Source: Amylibacter sp. SFDW26
GTDB lineage: Bacteria; Pseudomonadota; Alphaproteobacteria; Rhodobacterales; Rhodobacteraceae
NCBI RefSeq assembly: GCF_009184395.1
Contig: NZ_WEIC01000005.1
Location: 124,001-188,000 of the forward strand
DNA: 64,000 nucleotides
Reading direction: 5' to 3'
A model generated the notes under the pieces. It was not told where the DNA came from and did no database searches. It worked only from the letters and a program-made list of their open reading frames with translations. This document shows positions 18,715 through 29,165 of this stretch, piece by piece. Every line of letters begins with the position of its first letter. Position 1 is the first letter of the stretch. Position numbers and translations under genes: made by a program.

Positions 18715-18890
18715 TCGGTTTTCTCCAACGACGGACGTACAGTATGATCATAGGCTTCCATAGTGGCGCCTCCCATCATCTTGACGACTGTAATGCTGAA
18801 AACCAATGCGACAAATGCTAACAAAACGGCACCTATCACTACATTGTTACGATTGCGACGTGCGCTTGAATTGTTTTGTGTTCCTGACAT
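18711..18890 (-). CDS. Small single-pass membrane protein of the cox cluster (CoxF-like position)
   Basis: 59 residues from the ATG at 18890 (MSGTQNNSS), chosen because AAGGTG lies 9 bases upstream at the ctaB stop; a GTG at 18902 would add four residues. One transmembrane helix (VVIGAVLLAFVALVFSITVV) follows a basic N-terminus. Small genes occupy this exact place between ctaB and ctaG in many alphaproteobacteria and are thought to help oxidase assembly. The sequence itself is too short for a firm family call. Confidence 0.75.
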   Translation of the reverse strand: MSGTQNNSSARRNRNNVVIGAVLLAFVALVFSITVVKMMGGATMEAYDHTVRPSLEKTE

Positions 18891-18903
18891 ATCGTTTCGC
18901 ACC

Positions 18904-19854
18904 TTATATCCACTGAGGCCAAGCGGCCCATGTTAAGCCAAATGTTTTGGCAGTAGCTTCTACAAGAAGTAGAGCGAAATGTAAGAATAAGTAGTATAAA
19001 GAGATACGGAATACTTTGCGTTCAACTAAATAGTTATCTGCTTCTGCCGCATCATCATCGCGTTTCCAAATATCATATGCACCTTTAAGGAACATCAGAT
19101 TCAAAACCAATGCTGTTGTAAAATAAAGCGGGCCACCAATGCTTGTAAAAGCAACGGCCATTGCCACGGGAACCAATAGAATTGTGTAAACCAAAACATG
19201 GTTGCGCGTTGTCCGTTTGCCGTGTGTCACTGTCAACATAGGCACACCAGCTGCATCGTAGTCTTGGTTCATAAACAATGCCAAAGCCCAGAAATGCGGC
19301 GGTGTCCACATAAAGATCAAGGCAAACATCAAAACACTTTCAACGCTTATGCCACCTGTTGCGATCGCCCAGCCGATCATCGGTGGGAATGCACCAGCAG
19401 CACCACCAATAACGATGTTCTGTGGTGTCGAGCGCTTCAACCACATTGTATAAACCACAGCGTAGAAAAAGATTGTGAAAGCCAATAGGCCAGCAGCCAG
19501 ATAGTTGGCCGTAAGGCCAAGCATCAAAACAGAAATCATTGACATCCAAAGGCCAAAGATCATCGCATTATTGGCGGTAACTTTGCCAGCAGGAACTGGG
19601 CGGCCCCGTGTACGTTTCATAATCACGTCAATATCAGCATCCCACCACATATTCAGTGCACCAGATGCACCAGCACCAATAGCTACGAACAAGATAGAGG
19701 CAAAGCCTATAATAGGATTTACAGAAACTGGCGCAACCAACAGACCAACAAGCGCTGTAAACACAACCAACGACATCACGCGCGGCTTTAGCAGCGCGAA
19801 ATAATCGCCAACGTCAGTTTCACGTCCCTGATCTATCAAAGTAGCATCTGCCAT
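18904..19854 (-). CDS. ctaB: Protohaem IX farnesyltransferase (haem O synthase)
   Basis: 316 residues from the ATG at 19854 (MADATLIDQG); an ATG at 19869 is an alternative. Eight or nine hydrophobic segments are visible. The prenyl-diphosphate motif NMWWDADIDVIMKRTRGRP sits around residues 68-86. It adds a farnesyl group to haem b to make haem O, the precursor of haem A for the aa3 oxidase. It is separated from ctaC by a terminator-like hairpin, so its expression may be lower than that of ctaC. Confidence 0.96.
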   Translation of the reverse strand: MADATLIDQGRETDVGDYFALLKPRVMSLVVFTALVGLLVAPVSVNPIIGFASILFVAIGAGASGALNMWWDADIDVIMKRTRGRPVPAGKVTANNAMIFGLWMSMISVLMLGLTANYLAAGLLAFTIFFYAVVYTMWLKRSTPQNIVIGGAAGAFPPMIGWAIATGGISVESVLMFALIFMWTPPHFWALALFMNQDYDAAGVPMLTVTHGKRTTRNHVLVYTILLVPVAMAVAFTSIGGPLYFTTALVLNLMFLKGAYDIWKRDDDAAEADNYLVERKVFRISLYYLFLHFALLLVEATAKTFGLTWAAWPQWI

Positions 19855-19870
19855 TTTTAAAACATCCAAT

Positions 19871-19896
19871 AAAACGAAGCGGGCCTTTGGGCCCGC
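19871..19896 (-). terminator. Intercistronic terminator/attenuator between ctaC and ctaB
   Basis: On the minus strand, a 7-bp GC stem (GCGGGCC/GGCCCGC, 4-nt loop, 19879-19896) is followed by TTCGTTTTATT. It lies 22 bases after the ctaC stop and 25 bases before the ctaB start, so it should reduce read-through and set subunit II above the assembly genes. Confidence 0.65.
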
Positions 19897-19917
19897 CGAG
19901 GTAGTATTAAGTTTGGA

Positions 19918-20832
19918 TTAGTTTGTGCTTGCAACCGTCACAGGTAGTGGAATACCCGCATATTCATCAATAGCACCTTTTAGCCAAGCATCATAAGCTT
20001 CTTCGCTTACAACTTTTACAGTGATTGGCATGTAAGAGTGGTCTTTGCCACAAAGTTCTGAACACTGACCAAAGTAAACACCTTCTTTGTCAGCATTGAA
20101 CCAAAGCTCAGCCAAACGACCAGGTACAGCATCTTGTTTCACACCAAACGCTGGGATTGTCCAAGCGTGGATCACGTCAGATGCAGTTACTTGAACAACG
20201 ATTGTCTTATTCACAGGGATGACAACTGATGTATCTGTCGCCAATAGGAATTCGTCATCGTTAAAACCAGCTTCTTTCAAAGCAGCCATAACAGCTGGTG
20301 ACTTTTTGAATGCCTCATCACCGTCATCATCGCCCAATGTGGCTGGGTGACCAATCATATAGCTGTCGAATTCAAAGCCGTGGTCCACATACTCATGCGT
20401 CCAGTACCATTGGTTGCCTGTTGCTTTGATTGTGATGTCCGCAGCTGGGATTTCTTGTTGTTTGAACAACAAAGTCAGTGATGGTGGAATAATTGCGATT
20501 AGAACAACGATCGGAACAACTGTCCAAGCCACCTCTAGCAATGAATTATGTGTAAATGTTGCAGCGACAGGGTTTGCTTTTTTATTGAAGCGGATCAAAA
20601 CAATGATCAACAATGCCGTTACGAACAGACTGATTGCTGTAATGATATAAAGTAGGAATGTATCCAACCAAATCACATCGCGCATCAATTCAGTTGCTGC
20701 AGGTTGGAAATTCAATGCTTTGTCAACTGGCTTACCAATTGTTTCTAGTGCGTCTTGTGCGAAAGCACCGCCAGCGGCCAATGTACCAGCCAAAGCTGCT
20801 GAAACCGTATTCAAAATTTTTGCTACTCGCAT
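19918..20832 (-). CDS. ctaC: Cytochrome c oxidase subunit II
   Basis: 304 residues. A signal peptide ([16 protein letters not shown]...AFAQ) precedes two transmembrane helices (about 57-80 and 100-120) and a periplasmic cupredoxin domain. CuA ligands are complete: His222, Cys257, Glu259, Cys261, His265 and Met268 in [14 protein letters not shown]. The aromatic QWYWTHEY electron-entry patch is also present. First gene of the oxidase cluster; the divergent tldD gene shares the 180-base upstream region. Confidence 0.97.
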   Translation of the reverse strand: MRVAKILNTVSAALAGTLAAGGAFAQDALETIGKPVDKALNFQPAATELMRDVIWLDTFLLYIITAISLFVTALLIIVLIRFNKKANPVAATFTHNSLLEVAWTVVPIVVLIAIIPPSLTLLFKQQEIPAADITIKATGNQWYWTHEYVDHGFEFDSYMIGHPATLGDDDGDEAFKKSPAVMAALKEAGFNDDEFLLATDTSVVIPVNKTIVVQVTASDVIHAWTIPAFGVKQDAVPGRLAELWFNADKEGVYFGQCSELCGKDHSYMPITVKVVSEEAYDAWLKGAIDEYAGIPLPVTVASTN

Positions 20833-21012
20833 ACGTCCAATTCCCGTTTTCGCTATGGGCTTTTGCCCTTTTGGGCCCCTAATCGTATGAAACGATAGAA
20901 TCCCCTGTTGTGTCCTTGCGCCGAAAAACCATATTAATGCTTAAAGAACAAGCTTTCGATTTGCGGCATTGCGCCGCTTTTGATGGATTATTAGCTAGAA
21001 GGATAGCTTAAA

Positions 21013-22439
<1,427 letters not shown>

Positions 22440-22440
<1 letters not shown>

Positions 22441-22919
22441 TGACATACTCACCTCGCAAAACCACCCAGTCCGAACTCCCTGCCCTTGCCCAACTTTGGT
22501 ATGATGGCTGGCAAACGGCACATGCGGCACATGTACCCGCTTCACTAACAGAAATCCGCACATTGGACAGTTTCGAAAAACGTCTAGCTGCTGGTATGAA
22601 TGCGATACGTGTGATTGGCGACACAGGCACACCACTTGGGTTCTGCATGGTCAAGGAGAATGAGATTTACCAGATATTTGTTGCACCAGAAGCCAAAGGT
22701 ACAGGTGCAGCAAAAATCTTAATGCAAGATGGTCTATCTCGGATCAAAGCTGCTGGTCACCCATCAGCATGCCTAGATGTGAACTCTGAAAATGCCCGTG
22801 CGATTGCGTTTTATGAAAAAATGGGCTGGGAACGTCAAAACATCAGAACTATTCTGCTAGACACTTTAGGCGATCCATATCCCCTACCCTGTCTATTGAT
22901 GACAATAGAGCTTTCATAA
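22440..22919 (+). CDS. GNAT family N-acetyltransferase
   Basis: 159 residues. The ATG overlaps the tldD stop by one base (TAATG), which fixes the start. IFVAPEAKGTGAAKILMQDG is the acetyl-CoA-binding motif and LDVNSENARAIAFYEKMGWE the C-terminal GNAT signature. Substrate unknown. Translationally coupled to tldD. Confidence 0.9.
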
Positions 22920-23005
22920 GAAAAATACTTGCGAATCACTCGCAACTGAAAAAATCGTTCCTATATGTGTCTTAACACCAATGACATGCATAGGAGGCTC
23001 ATATC

Positions 23006-23494
23006 ATGAACCGCCGTCAATTTACTGCTGGTTTGGGCGCACTTGCCGCCGCCCCAACTTTGCCCGTTAAAGCGCTTGCAAGCGCACCTGCAGCGGGTGC
23101 TATTCCCAATACAGCCCGCTTTTGGGCTATATATATGTCCCATCTACATGGTGTCTGTACGCCAGAAGCATTGGCAAAAATCAGTGGGGTCACGGTTCAT
23201 ACAGCCAAAGGGTATTTAAGCACGCTAATCAGCGATGGTGTTATTACCACCACGCGTATGGCGGCAGCTGTTCACAATACGCCAAAACCATCTGGTTTTA
23301 AAAGGCGATTAGAAAAACTCAAAAAAGATCGCCCCGTGCAAAAAACATCTATTTCAGAAAAAGGTGTTGAGCCAGAAGATGATTCACATCCTATTAACCA
23401 AGACGCGGCAGAGTTGCAGAATGAAACAGACATCGCTGCCACAGAATCAAACGCCTCTGCAACAATATCCGAGAACACAACAGGATCACATTAA
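23006..23494 (+). CDS. Hypothetical protein with twin-arginine-like N-terminus and helix-turn-helix-like core
   Basis: 162 residues. The start MNRRQFTAGLGALAAAPTLP looks like a twin-arginine or anchor-type signal. Residues 55-82 (TPEALAKISGVTVHTAKGYL followed by STLISDGVITTT) read like a helix-turn-helix with a wing, and the tail from about 95 is charged and low complexity. An export signal in front of a DNA-binding-like fold is odd; the 'signal' could instead be a coincidental basic N-terminus. AGGAGG lies upstream of the ATG. Its 3' end overlaps the start of dprA by about 74 bases. Function not recognised. Confidence 0.7.
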   Translation: MNRRQFTAGLGALAAAPTLPVKALASAPAAGAIPNTARFWAIYMSHLHGVCTPEALAKISGVTVHTAKGYLSTLISDGVITTTRMAAAVHNTPKPSGFKRRLEKLKKDRPVQKTSISEKGVEPEDDSHPINQDAAELQNETDIAATESNASATISENTTGSH

Positions 23495-24557
23495 TTGGAT
23501 CCGTCTGATCCGCTCGCGGCGGGTTGGGCCAACGACTTTTCATCGCTTGATGCGCAAGCATGAAACGGTTGAGGCTTGTTTGGATGAACTGCCCCATATT
23601 GCCAAACAAGCAGGTGTGAATAATTATCAGCTCTGCCCTTATGATATTGCAGAAGCAGAATTCTTTGAGTCACAGCAACGTGGCTATCGTCCACTATGTT
23701 ACGGCGCACCTGAATACCCTGTATTATTAACAGACACACATGATGCCCCACCTTTATTATGGACCAAGGGCCATTTGGAATGTTTAGCAAAACCTACAAT
23801 TGCTTTAGTCGGCGCACGAAATGCTTCCAGCTTAGGGCGACGTATGACCCAAACTCTGGCAAACGATTTGGCACAGGCTGGATATAGTGTGGTGTCTGGA
23901 TTGGCCCGCGGTATTGATGCAGTTGCACATAAAGCGACATTAGAACATGGAACGATTGCCGTCGTTGCTGGTGGGTTAGATGTGCATTACCCCCGCGAGA
24001 ATGAGCAGCTATACAAAGACATTCCGCAAAACGGATTACTGTTAACCGAGCAGCCCAGTGGCTTGATCCCACAAGCACGTCACTTTCCGATGCGCAACCG
24101 TATTATCGCAGGTATGGCACAGGCTGTTGTGGTACTAGAAGGCGCTGCCCGATCTGGCAGTTTGATAACCGCCCGCAATGCATTGGATATCGGGCGCGAT
24201 GTCATGGCTGTTCCAGGTCACCCTTTTGATGGTCGCGCAGCAGGTTGTAATTTTTTAATCCGCGATGGTGCCGTTTTGGTGCGATCCGCCCAAGATGTGA
24301 TCGAAGCCCTTGCACACCCCGAAGCTGAAACTGTTGAAACCTCTGAGCCAGAAAGCACAAATACGGTCATGGATGTTTCAACGGCAAATGCCCACGCTAA
24401 AATTCTTGGTCTTTTGGGATCGGCTGCAGTGCCAGAAGATACTGTGATCCGCGATAGTGGCTTGCCTGCCCGAAAGGTTTCTCAGCATCTGATGGATTTA
24501 GAAATGCAGGGACAAATTGAAAGGCAGCCAGGTGGGCTATTGGCGCGTGCAAACTAA
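23421..24557 (+). CDS. dprA: DNA-processing protein DprA
   Basis: About 378 residues from the ATG at 23421; the true start is uncertain because the family N-terminus (WIRLIRSRRVGPTTF) only begins at about 23499. The Rossmann-like core shows VGARNASSLGRRM, SGLARGIDAVAHKATL and the QPSG/RNRIIAGMAQAVVV segments that bind single-stranded DNA. A C-terminal winged-helix (about 320-378) is present. DprA loads RecA onto incoming DNA during natural transformation, and is also widely kept in non-competent species. Overlaps the preceding gene. Confidence 0.93.
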   Translation: MKQTSLPQNQTPLQQYPRTQQDHINWIRLIRSRRVGPTTFHRLMRKHETVEACLDELPHIAKQAGVNNYQLCPYDIAEAEFFESQQRGYRPLCYGAPEYPVLLTDTHDAPPLLWTKGHLECLAKPTIALVGARNASSLGRRMTQTLANDLAQAGYSVVSGLARGIDAVAHKATLEHGTIAVVAGGLDVHYPRENEQLYKDIPQNGLLLTEQPSGLIPQARHFPMRNRIIAGMAQAVVVLEGAARSGSLITARNALDIGRDVMAVPGHPFDGRAAGCNFLIRDGAVLVRSAQDVIEALAHPEAETVETSEPESTNTVMDVSTANAHAKILGLLGSAAVPEDTVIRDSGLPARKVSQHLMDLEMQGQIERQPGGLLARAN

Positions 24558-24677
24558 AATAAAGGTCACAGTTTCACGATCAAACGCAGCAATAAAAAAT
24601 CTGCCCATTGACAACCCCCCCCAAGGCAACACATGTATTGCGCCCACAAACTGCCTCGTGAATCGCAAGGAAATTGA

Positions 24678-27293
24678 ATGCCCGTTGTTGTCGTAGAATC
24701 CCCAGCCAAAGCTAAAACCATCAATAAATACCTTGGCGACGACTTCACTGTTTTAGCCTCTTACGGCCATGTTCGCGACCTTCCGCCAAAGGATGGTTCT
24801 GTCGATACAGACAATGAATTTGAAATGAAATGGGAAGTCGCAACAGACAGCCGCAAACATATCAAAGCCATCGTTGATGCCCTAAAAGACGACAACGAAC
24901 TGATCCTCGCAACCGACCCTGACCGCGAAGGCGAAGCGATTTCATGGCATCTAGAAGAGACTTTGCGCAAGCGTAAAGCGATTAAGAAAACAACACCTGT
25001 CAGCCGCGTTGTGTTCAATGCGATCACCAAAGATGCTGTTACAACCGCCATGCAAAACCCACGCGAAGTGGATATGGAACTGGTCGAGGCGTATTTGGCG
25101 CGCCGCGCGTTGGACTATTTGGTGGGCTTTAAACTGTCCCCTGTATTGTGGCGCAAATTGCCAGGTTCAAAATCTGCGGGCCGCGTACAATCCGTGACTT
25201 TACGCCTTATCGTAGAACGCGAAATGGAAATCGAAGCGTTTAAGAACCGCGAATATTGGTCTGTTAAGGCAGATCTGACAACACCACGCGGTCAAACATT
25301 TACGGCTAACTTACGCACATTGGCAGGCAAAAAGCTTGAAAAGTTTGATATTGAAAATGAAACCGCTGCAGAATTGGCAGTCCAAGCAATCAACTCACGT
25401 GATCTGACGGTTTCTTCTGTCGAAGCAAAACCAGCCAACCGTAATCCATCTGCACCATTTATGACGTCAACGTTGCAACAAGAAGCCAGCCGTAAATTTG
25501 GTTACGGTGCACGTCAGACCATGTCATTGGCACAACGTTTATACGAAGCGGGTTACATCACCTACATGCGTACAGATGGCATCGATATGGCACCTGAAGC
25601 GGTTACGGCCGCGCGCGATGCTATCAAAAATTTCTACGGCGCAGACTTTGTCGCCAAAGAAGCCCGCATGTATAAAAACAAAGCGAAGAACGCACAAGAG
25701 GCACACGAATGTATCCGCCCAACAGATATGTCCGCCAAGCCAGACAGTTTAGGCCGCTTAGAAGCGGATCAACGCAAACTTTATGACCTGATTTGGAAGC
25801 GCACGATTGCCAGCCAAATGTCCAGTGCAAAAATGGAACGTACAACTGTAGATATTGCATCTGCAGATGGCCAAATTGGCCTGCGTGCAACAGGGCAAGT
25901 TGTTGTTTTCGAAGGTTTCTTAAAAGTTTACGAAGAAGGCCGGGATGACGCTGTTATCGATGATAACGACAAGCGTTTACCACAAATGACCGAAGGTGAT
26001 CAGACAGATAAAAAATCCGTTTCTCCAGAACAACATTTCACACAACCACCACCGCGCTACACCGAGGCATCTTTGGTAAAACGTATGGAAGAATTGGGCA
26101 TTGGTCGCCCGTCTACATACGCATCAATCGTGACAACAATTCAAACGCGCGGTTATGTTCGCACGGAAAGTAAACGCCTGCATCCAGAGGATAAGGGGCG
26201 CTTGGTTACGGCGTTTTTGGAAAATTATTTCCGTCAATATGTCGGCTATAACTATACGGCTGGTTTGGAAGAAGAGCTGGATCAAATTTCCGCAGGTGAT
26301 GAGCATTACAAAGACGTTCTTGCCCGCTTCTGGCGTGATTTTTCTGCGGCAATTGCAGAAACTGCTGATTTACGGATCACCGAAGTTTTGGAAAAAATCA
26401 ACGAATTCCTAGAACCGCATCTTTTCCCTGCCAATGAAGATGGTTCCGACCCACGTGTGTGTAAAAACTGCGGAAACGGTCGTTTGTCTATGCGCACGGC
26501 TCGTTCGGGTGGTGCATTCATAGGCTGTTCTAACTATCCAGAATGCCGCTATACACGCCCGATTACGGGCGAAGTTGAGGGGGGTGATATCGCTGGCCCA
26601 GACGGTAAAATCCTTGGTGCCGATGAGCACGGCACACCAATCACATTGCGCACAGGTCGTTTTGGCCCCTACGTGCAACGCGGCGAACCAACAGAGGAAG
26701 AACCAAAACCACCACGCGCCTCTATTCCTAAAGGCAATGATTTGGCTGAGGTTGATTTGGCACGCGCCTTGCAACTCCTATCCCTACCACGCCGTGTTGG
26801 TGATCACCCAGAAGGCGGGCATATTGATGCTGCCATTGGTCGATATGGTCCTTATGTGATGTGGCAGAAACCTTTGGAAGAAGGCAAAAAAACGGCACAG
26901 AAAATCTATGCAAATATCAAAGACACCGAAGAGGTGTTTATCATTGGTATGAACCGTGCCGTGGAATTGATCACCGAAAAAGCCAACAAAACAGGTCGCG
27001 GTGCTGCTGCTACCCCGCTTAAGGAATTGGGAGAACATCCTGATGAGGGTGGTGATTTGAATGTGATGGACGGACGGTACGGCCCATATGTAAAATGGGG
27101 CAAGATCAACGCCACATTACCAAAGGATATAGAGCCTGCGGATATTACATTGGAGCAAGCTGTAGAATTGGTGAATGCCAAGGCTGCAACCAAAGGCAAG
27201 AAAAAACCAGCGGCGAAGAAGAAGAAAGCCGCGCCAAAGAAAAAAGCAGCGGCCAAGAAAAAGCCAGCAGCGAAAAAAGTAGCGGCAAAATAA
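24678..27293 (+). CDS. topA: DNA topoisomerase I
   Basis: 871 residues. The TOPRIM domain includes DPDREGEAISWHL, the catalytic tyrosine is Tyr296 in GYITYMRTDG, and a four-cysteine zinc finger (CKNCG...CSNYPEC) lies near residue 595. Repeated topoisomerase C-terminal modules (GRYGPYV, GRFGPYV) follow, and a 35-residue Lys/Ala-rich tail ends the protein, as in many alphaproteobacteria. It relaxes negatively supercoiled DNA. TTGACA at 24608-24613 is a possible -35 element; no convincing -10 was found. Dprа-topA order is conserved in the group. Confidence 0.97.
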   Translation: MPVVVVESPAKAKTINKYLGDDFTVLASYGHVRDLPPKDGSVDTDNEFEMKWEVATDSRKHIKAIVDALKDDNELILATDPDREGEAISWHLEETLRKRKAIKKTTPVSRVVFNAITKDAVTTAMQNPREVDMELVEAYLARRALDYLVGFKLSPVLWRKLPGSKSAGRVQSVTLRLIVEREMEIEAFKNREYWSVKADLTTPRGQTFTANLRTLAGKKLEKFDIENETAAELAVQAINSRDLTVSSVEAKPANRNPSAPFMTSTLQQEASRKFGYGARQTMSLAQRLYEAGYITYMRTDGIDMAPEAVTAARDAIKNFYGADFVAKEARMYKNKAKNAQEAHECIRPTDMSAKPDSLGRLEADQRKLYDLIWKRTIASQMSSAKMERTTVDIASADGQIGLRATGQVVVFEGFLKVYEEGRDDAVIDDNDKRLPQMTEGDQTDKKSVSPEQHFTQPPPRYTEASLVKRMEELGIGRPSTYASIVTTIQTRGYVRTESKRLHPEDKGRLVTAFLENYFRQYVGYNYTAGLEEELDQISAGDEHYKDVLARFWRDFSAAIAETADLRITEVLEKINEFLEPHLFPANEDGSDPRVCKNCGNGRLSMRTARSGGAFIGCSNYPECRYTRPITGEVEGGDIAGPDGKILGADEHGTPITLRTGRFGPYVQRGEPTEEEPKPPRASIPKGNDLAEVDLARALQLLSLPRRVGDHPEGGHIDAAIGRYGPYVMWQKPLEEGKKTAQKIYANIKDTEEVFIIGMNRAVELITEKANKTGRGAAATPLKELGEHPDEGGDLNVMDGRYGPYVKWGKINATLPKDIEPADITLEQAVELVNAKAATKGKKKPAAKKKKAAPKKKAAAKKKPAAKKVAAK

Positions 27294-27297
27294 AGCT

Positions 27298-28038
27298 TTA
27301 AACGGTGAATAAATGACCGGGGCCAGCGATTGGCCCCGTAAATCCCGCTAATCTATGCAGGTGCCATGTAAAAGCAGAATTACTGGAAACCACAGGCTTA
27401 CCCAAAGCTTTTTCTGCTTGTTCAATTACTGCAAAACTGCCCAGATTTGTGCATGATGCGAACACAGCATCACAATCCCCTGTCCCAACATGCATCATAC
27501 CTTCTAGTGTCGAAGATTGTGCGATACGAGCGACCTTATGATCAGATTCCTCTTCGAATGAACCGAATGCTGTGATCTGAATACCATTCTGTTCTAACAA
27601 ATCGCGCATCACAGCAGATACATCAGCACGGTACGGAGTTAACATTCCCAATCGCTTCACATCCATCGTATGGCAGGCGGCAATCACGGCTTGAATTGGG
27701 TCTGTCACAGCCGCATTTGGAAAATACTCATGGATGATTTGTGCCAATTTATCTGAGCCAATAACCGTTGCCCCCGAAGTACAGGCATATCCAATGGCTT
27801 TGAAATCAATATTCGGCGGCATTAAAGACATCGATTTCGGCAGATCATGTTCCATCATCGCCAGTGTTTCAGGTGTTACATTCGTAGCAAACGGTATGCG
27901 GGTGTGATACAGGTTCGCCCCTGATTGCGCTGTGATTTGGCGCATTTCTGGCTCTAATGTTTCATCCGTGGACAAAACCACCACACCTAATGCGGTATCG
28001 CCGCTATATCCGTCATCGCTGCTATAAGAAAGCTTCAT
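27298..28038 (-). CDS. Asp/Glu racemase-like protein (maleate isomerase/EutA type)
   Basis: 246 residues. The two-cysteine active site of the Asp/Glu racemase superfamily is visible as GYACTSGA (Cys86) and FASCTNLG (Cys196). Overall it looks like the maleate isomerase / arylmalonate decarboxylase / EutA subgroup. It overlaps the upstream M24 gene by four bases (ATGA) and is the last gene of a three-gene operon with a PLP lyase. By analogy it may isomerise or racemise a product of the pathway. The substrate is not known. Confidence 0.8.
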   Translation of the reverse strand: MKLSYSSDDGYSGDTALGVVVLSTDETLEPEMRQITAQSGANLYHTRIPFATNVTPETLAMMEHDLPKSMSLMPPNIDFKAIGYACTSGATVIGSDKLAQIIHEYFPNAAVTDPIQAVIAACHTMDVKRLGMLTPYRADVSAVMRDLLEQNGIQITAFGSFEEESDHKVARIAQSSTLEGMMHVGTGDCDAVFASCTNLGSFAVIEQAEKALGKPVVSSNSAFTWHLHRLAGFTGPIAGPGHLFTV

Positions 28039-29165
28039 CCGATCACCGGCAACTCTGGGACTGCGCGTTTTGTCAATAAAACCGGCGCATCTTCTGTGAT
28101 CAATATATTCTCTTCATGCACCATCATTTTGCCATCTGAAATCGTAAGGCTTGGTTCTAAGGTCATCACCATACCAGCTTGTAACGGTGTTTTGTCAAAC
28201 GCTGCAATCGATGGGTATTCTGTCAACTGTATGCCTAACCCATGCCCATAACGCCCAACATCAGAAGAACCACCCCCAAGCGTGATATGCATAGCCTCAA
28301 ACAGATCAGCACAAGTATTCCCCGCGCGCGCATGTTCCAACCCAGCTTCTGTGCTATTCCATAGAGTTTCATAAGCCTGCTTTGCCTCATCATCGGCATG
28401 TCCGATGGCAAAATTACGGTCGAAGTCACAGAAATACCCTTGCAATGTCGATCCTGTATCCAGCATCAACACATCACCCGTTTCCAAAGGCGTCATATCT
28501 GGTGGTGAAATAACATCTCCATAACCACCTTGCCCAGCGGCACCTACAAGATAGGATACATCTTCAGCACCTTCTTGCAGCAACGCGATCTTAAAATCGC
28601 GAAAAGCTTGTTTTAAGGGTTGGCCTGTGTGGAACAGCTCTGGTGCACGATCAAACGCGGCACTGCCAATCGCGCAAATATCGCGCAGGATTGCGATTTC
28701 GGCTTCTGACTTAACAATCCGAACAGCTTTTATATATTCCGAACAATCCACAAACTGCGCAGGGCATTTTTCCCGTACAGTATTAAAATCGCGAAGCGGC
28801 ACACGCAAACTGGCTTCCTCGCCCATAGGAACGCCCACTTTGTTAAATCCATAAAGCGTGTCCACCAACAGGCTGACGCCATCATCCACAGGATCGGGTG
28901 AAGACCACGTTCGAATATCATCAACCCAAGTTTGGCGCATCAATTCTGCGCCAATTTCTGGGATGATCGCAATGGGATCGCCAACTCTGGGTAAAACCAG
29001 ATACCAAGGTCGTGTTGGGCTTTGCCAAAATTGTGTACGGAACCCGCTGAAATAGCGCACTTCGGCCTCGGTACACAGTAAAATTGCATCCATTCCCGCA
29101 TCGGTCATCAAGGCTTGTATCCGCTCTAAGCGGGCTTCAAATTCTGCGGGAGGGAAATCAATCAT
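28035..29165 (-). CDS. M24 family (creatinase/aminopeptidase P-like) hydrolase
   Basis: 376 residues from the ATG at 29165 (MIDFPPAEFEARLERIQ); the frame is open to 29213. N-terminal creatinase-type domain, then a pita-bread domain with all five metal ligands apparent: Asp in MLDTGS, Asp in FCDFDRN, His in GRYGHGLG, Glu in TLEPS and Glu in VHEENI. Such enzymes cut C-N bonds in dipeptides or amidines (for example Xaa-Pro dipeptidase, creatinase, ectoine hydrolase DoeA/EutD). Its neighbours, a PLP ammonia-lyase and an EutA-like racemase, suggest catabolism of a small nitrogen compound. Substrate is inference only. Confidence 0.85.
   Translation of the reverse strand: MIDFPPAEFEARLERIQALMTDAGMDAILLCTEAEVRYFSGFRTQFWQSPTRPWYLVLPRVGDPIAIIPEIGAELMRQTWVDDIRTWSSPDPVDDGVSLLVDTLYGFNKVGVPMGEEASLRVPLRDFNTVREKCPAQFVDCSEYIKAVRIVKSEAEIAILRDICAIGSAAFDRAPELFHTGQPLKQAFRDFKIALLQEGAEDVSYLVGAAGQGGYGDVISPPDMTPLETGDVLMLDTGSTLQGYFCDFDRNFAIGHADDEAKQAYETLWNSTEAGLEHARAGNTCADLFEAMHITLGGGSSDVGRYGHGLGIQLTEYPSIAAFDKTPLQAGMVMTLEPSLTISDGKMMVHEENILITEDAPVLLTKRAVPELPVIG

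Noticed and set aside
24614-24621. Run of C residues before topA
   Set aside because: Only a homopolymer in a non-coding gap; no frame crosses it.
27316-27345. GGGGCCA/TGGCCCC hairpin
   Set aside because: Within the C-terminal codons of the racemase gene and without a T-run; not taken as the topA terminator.
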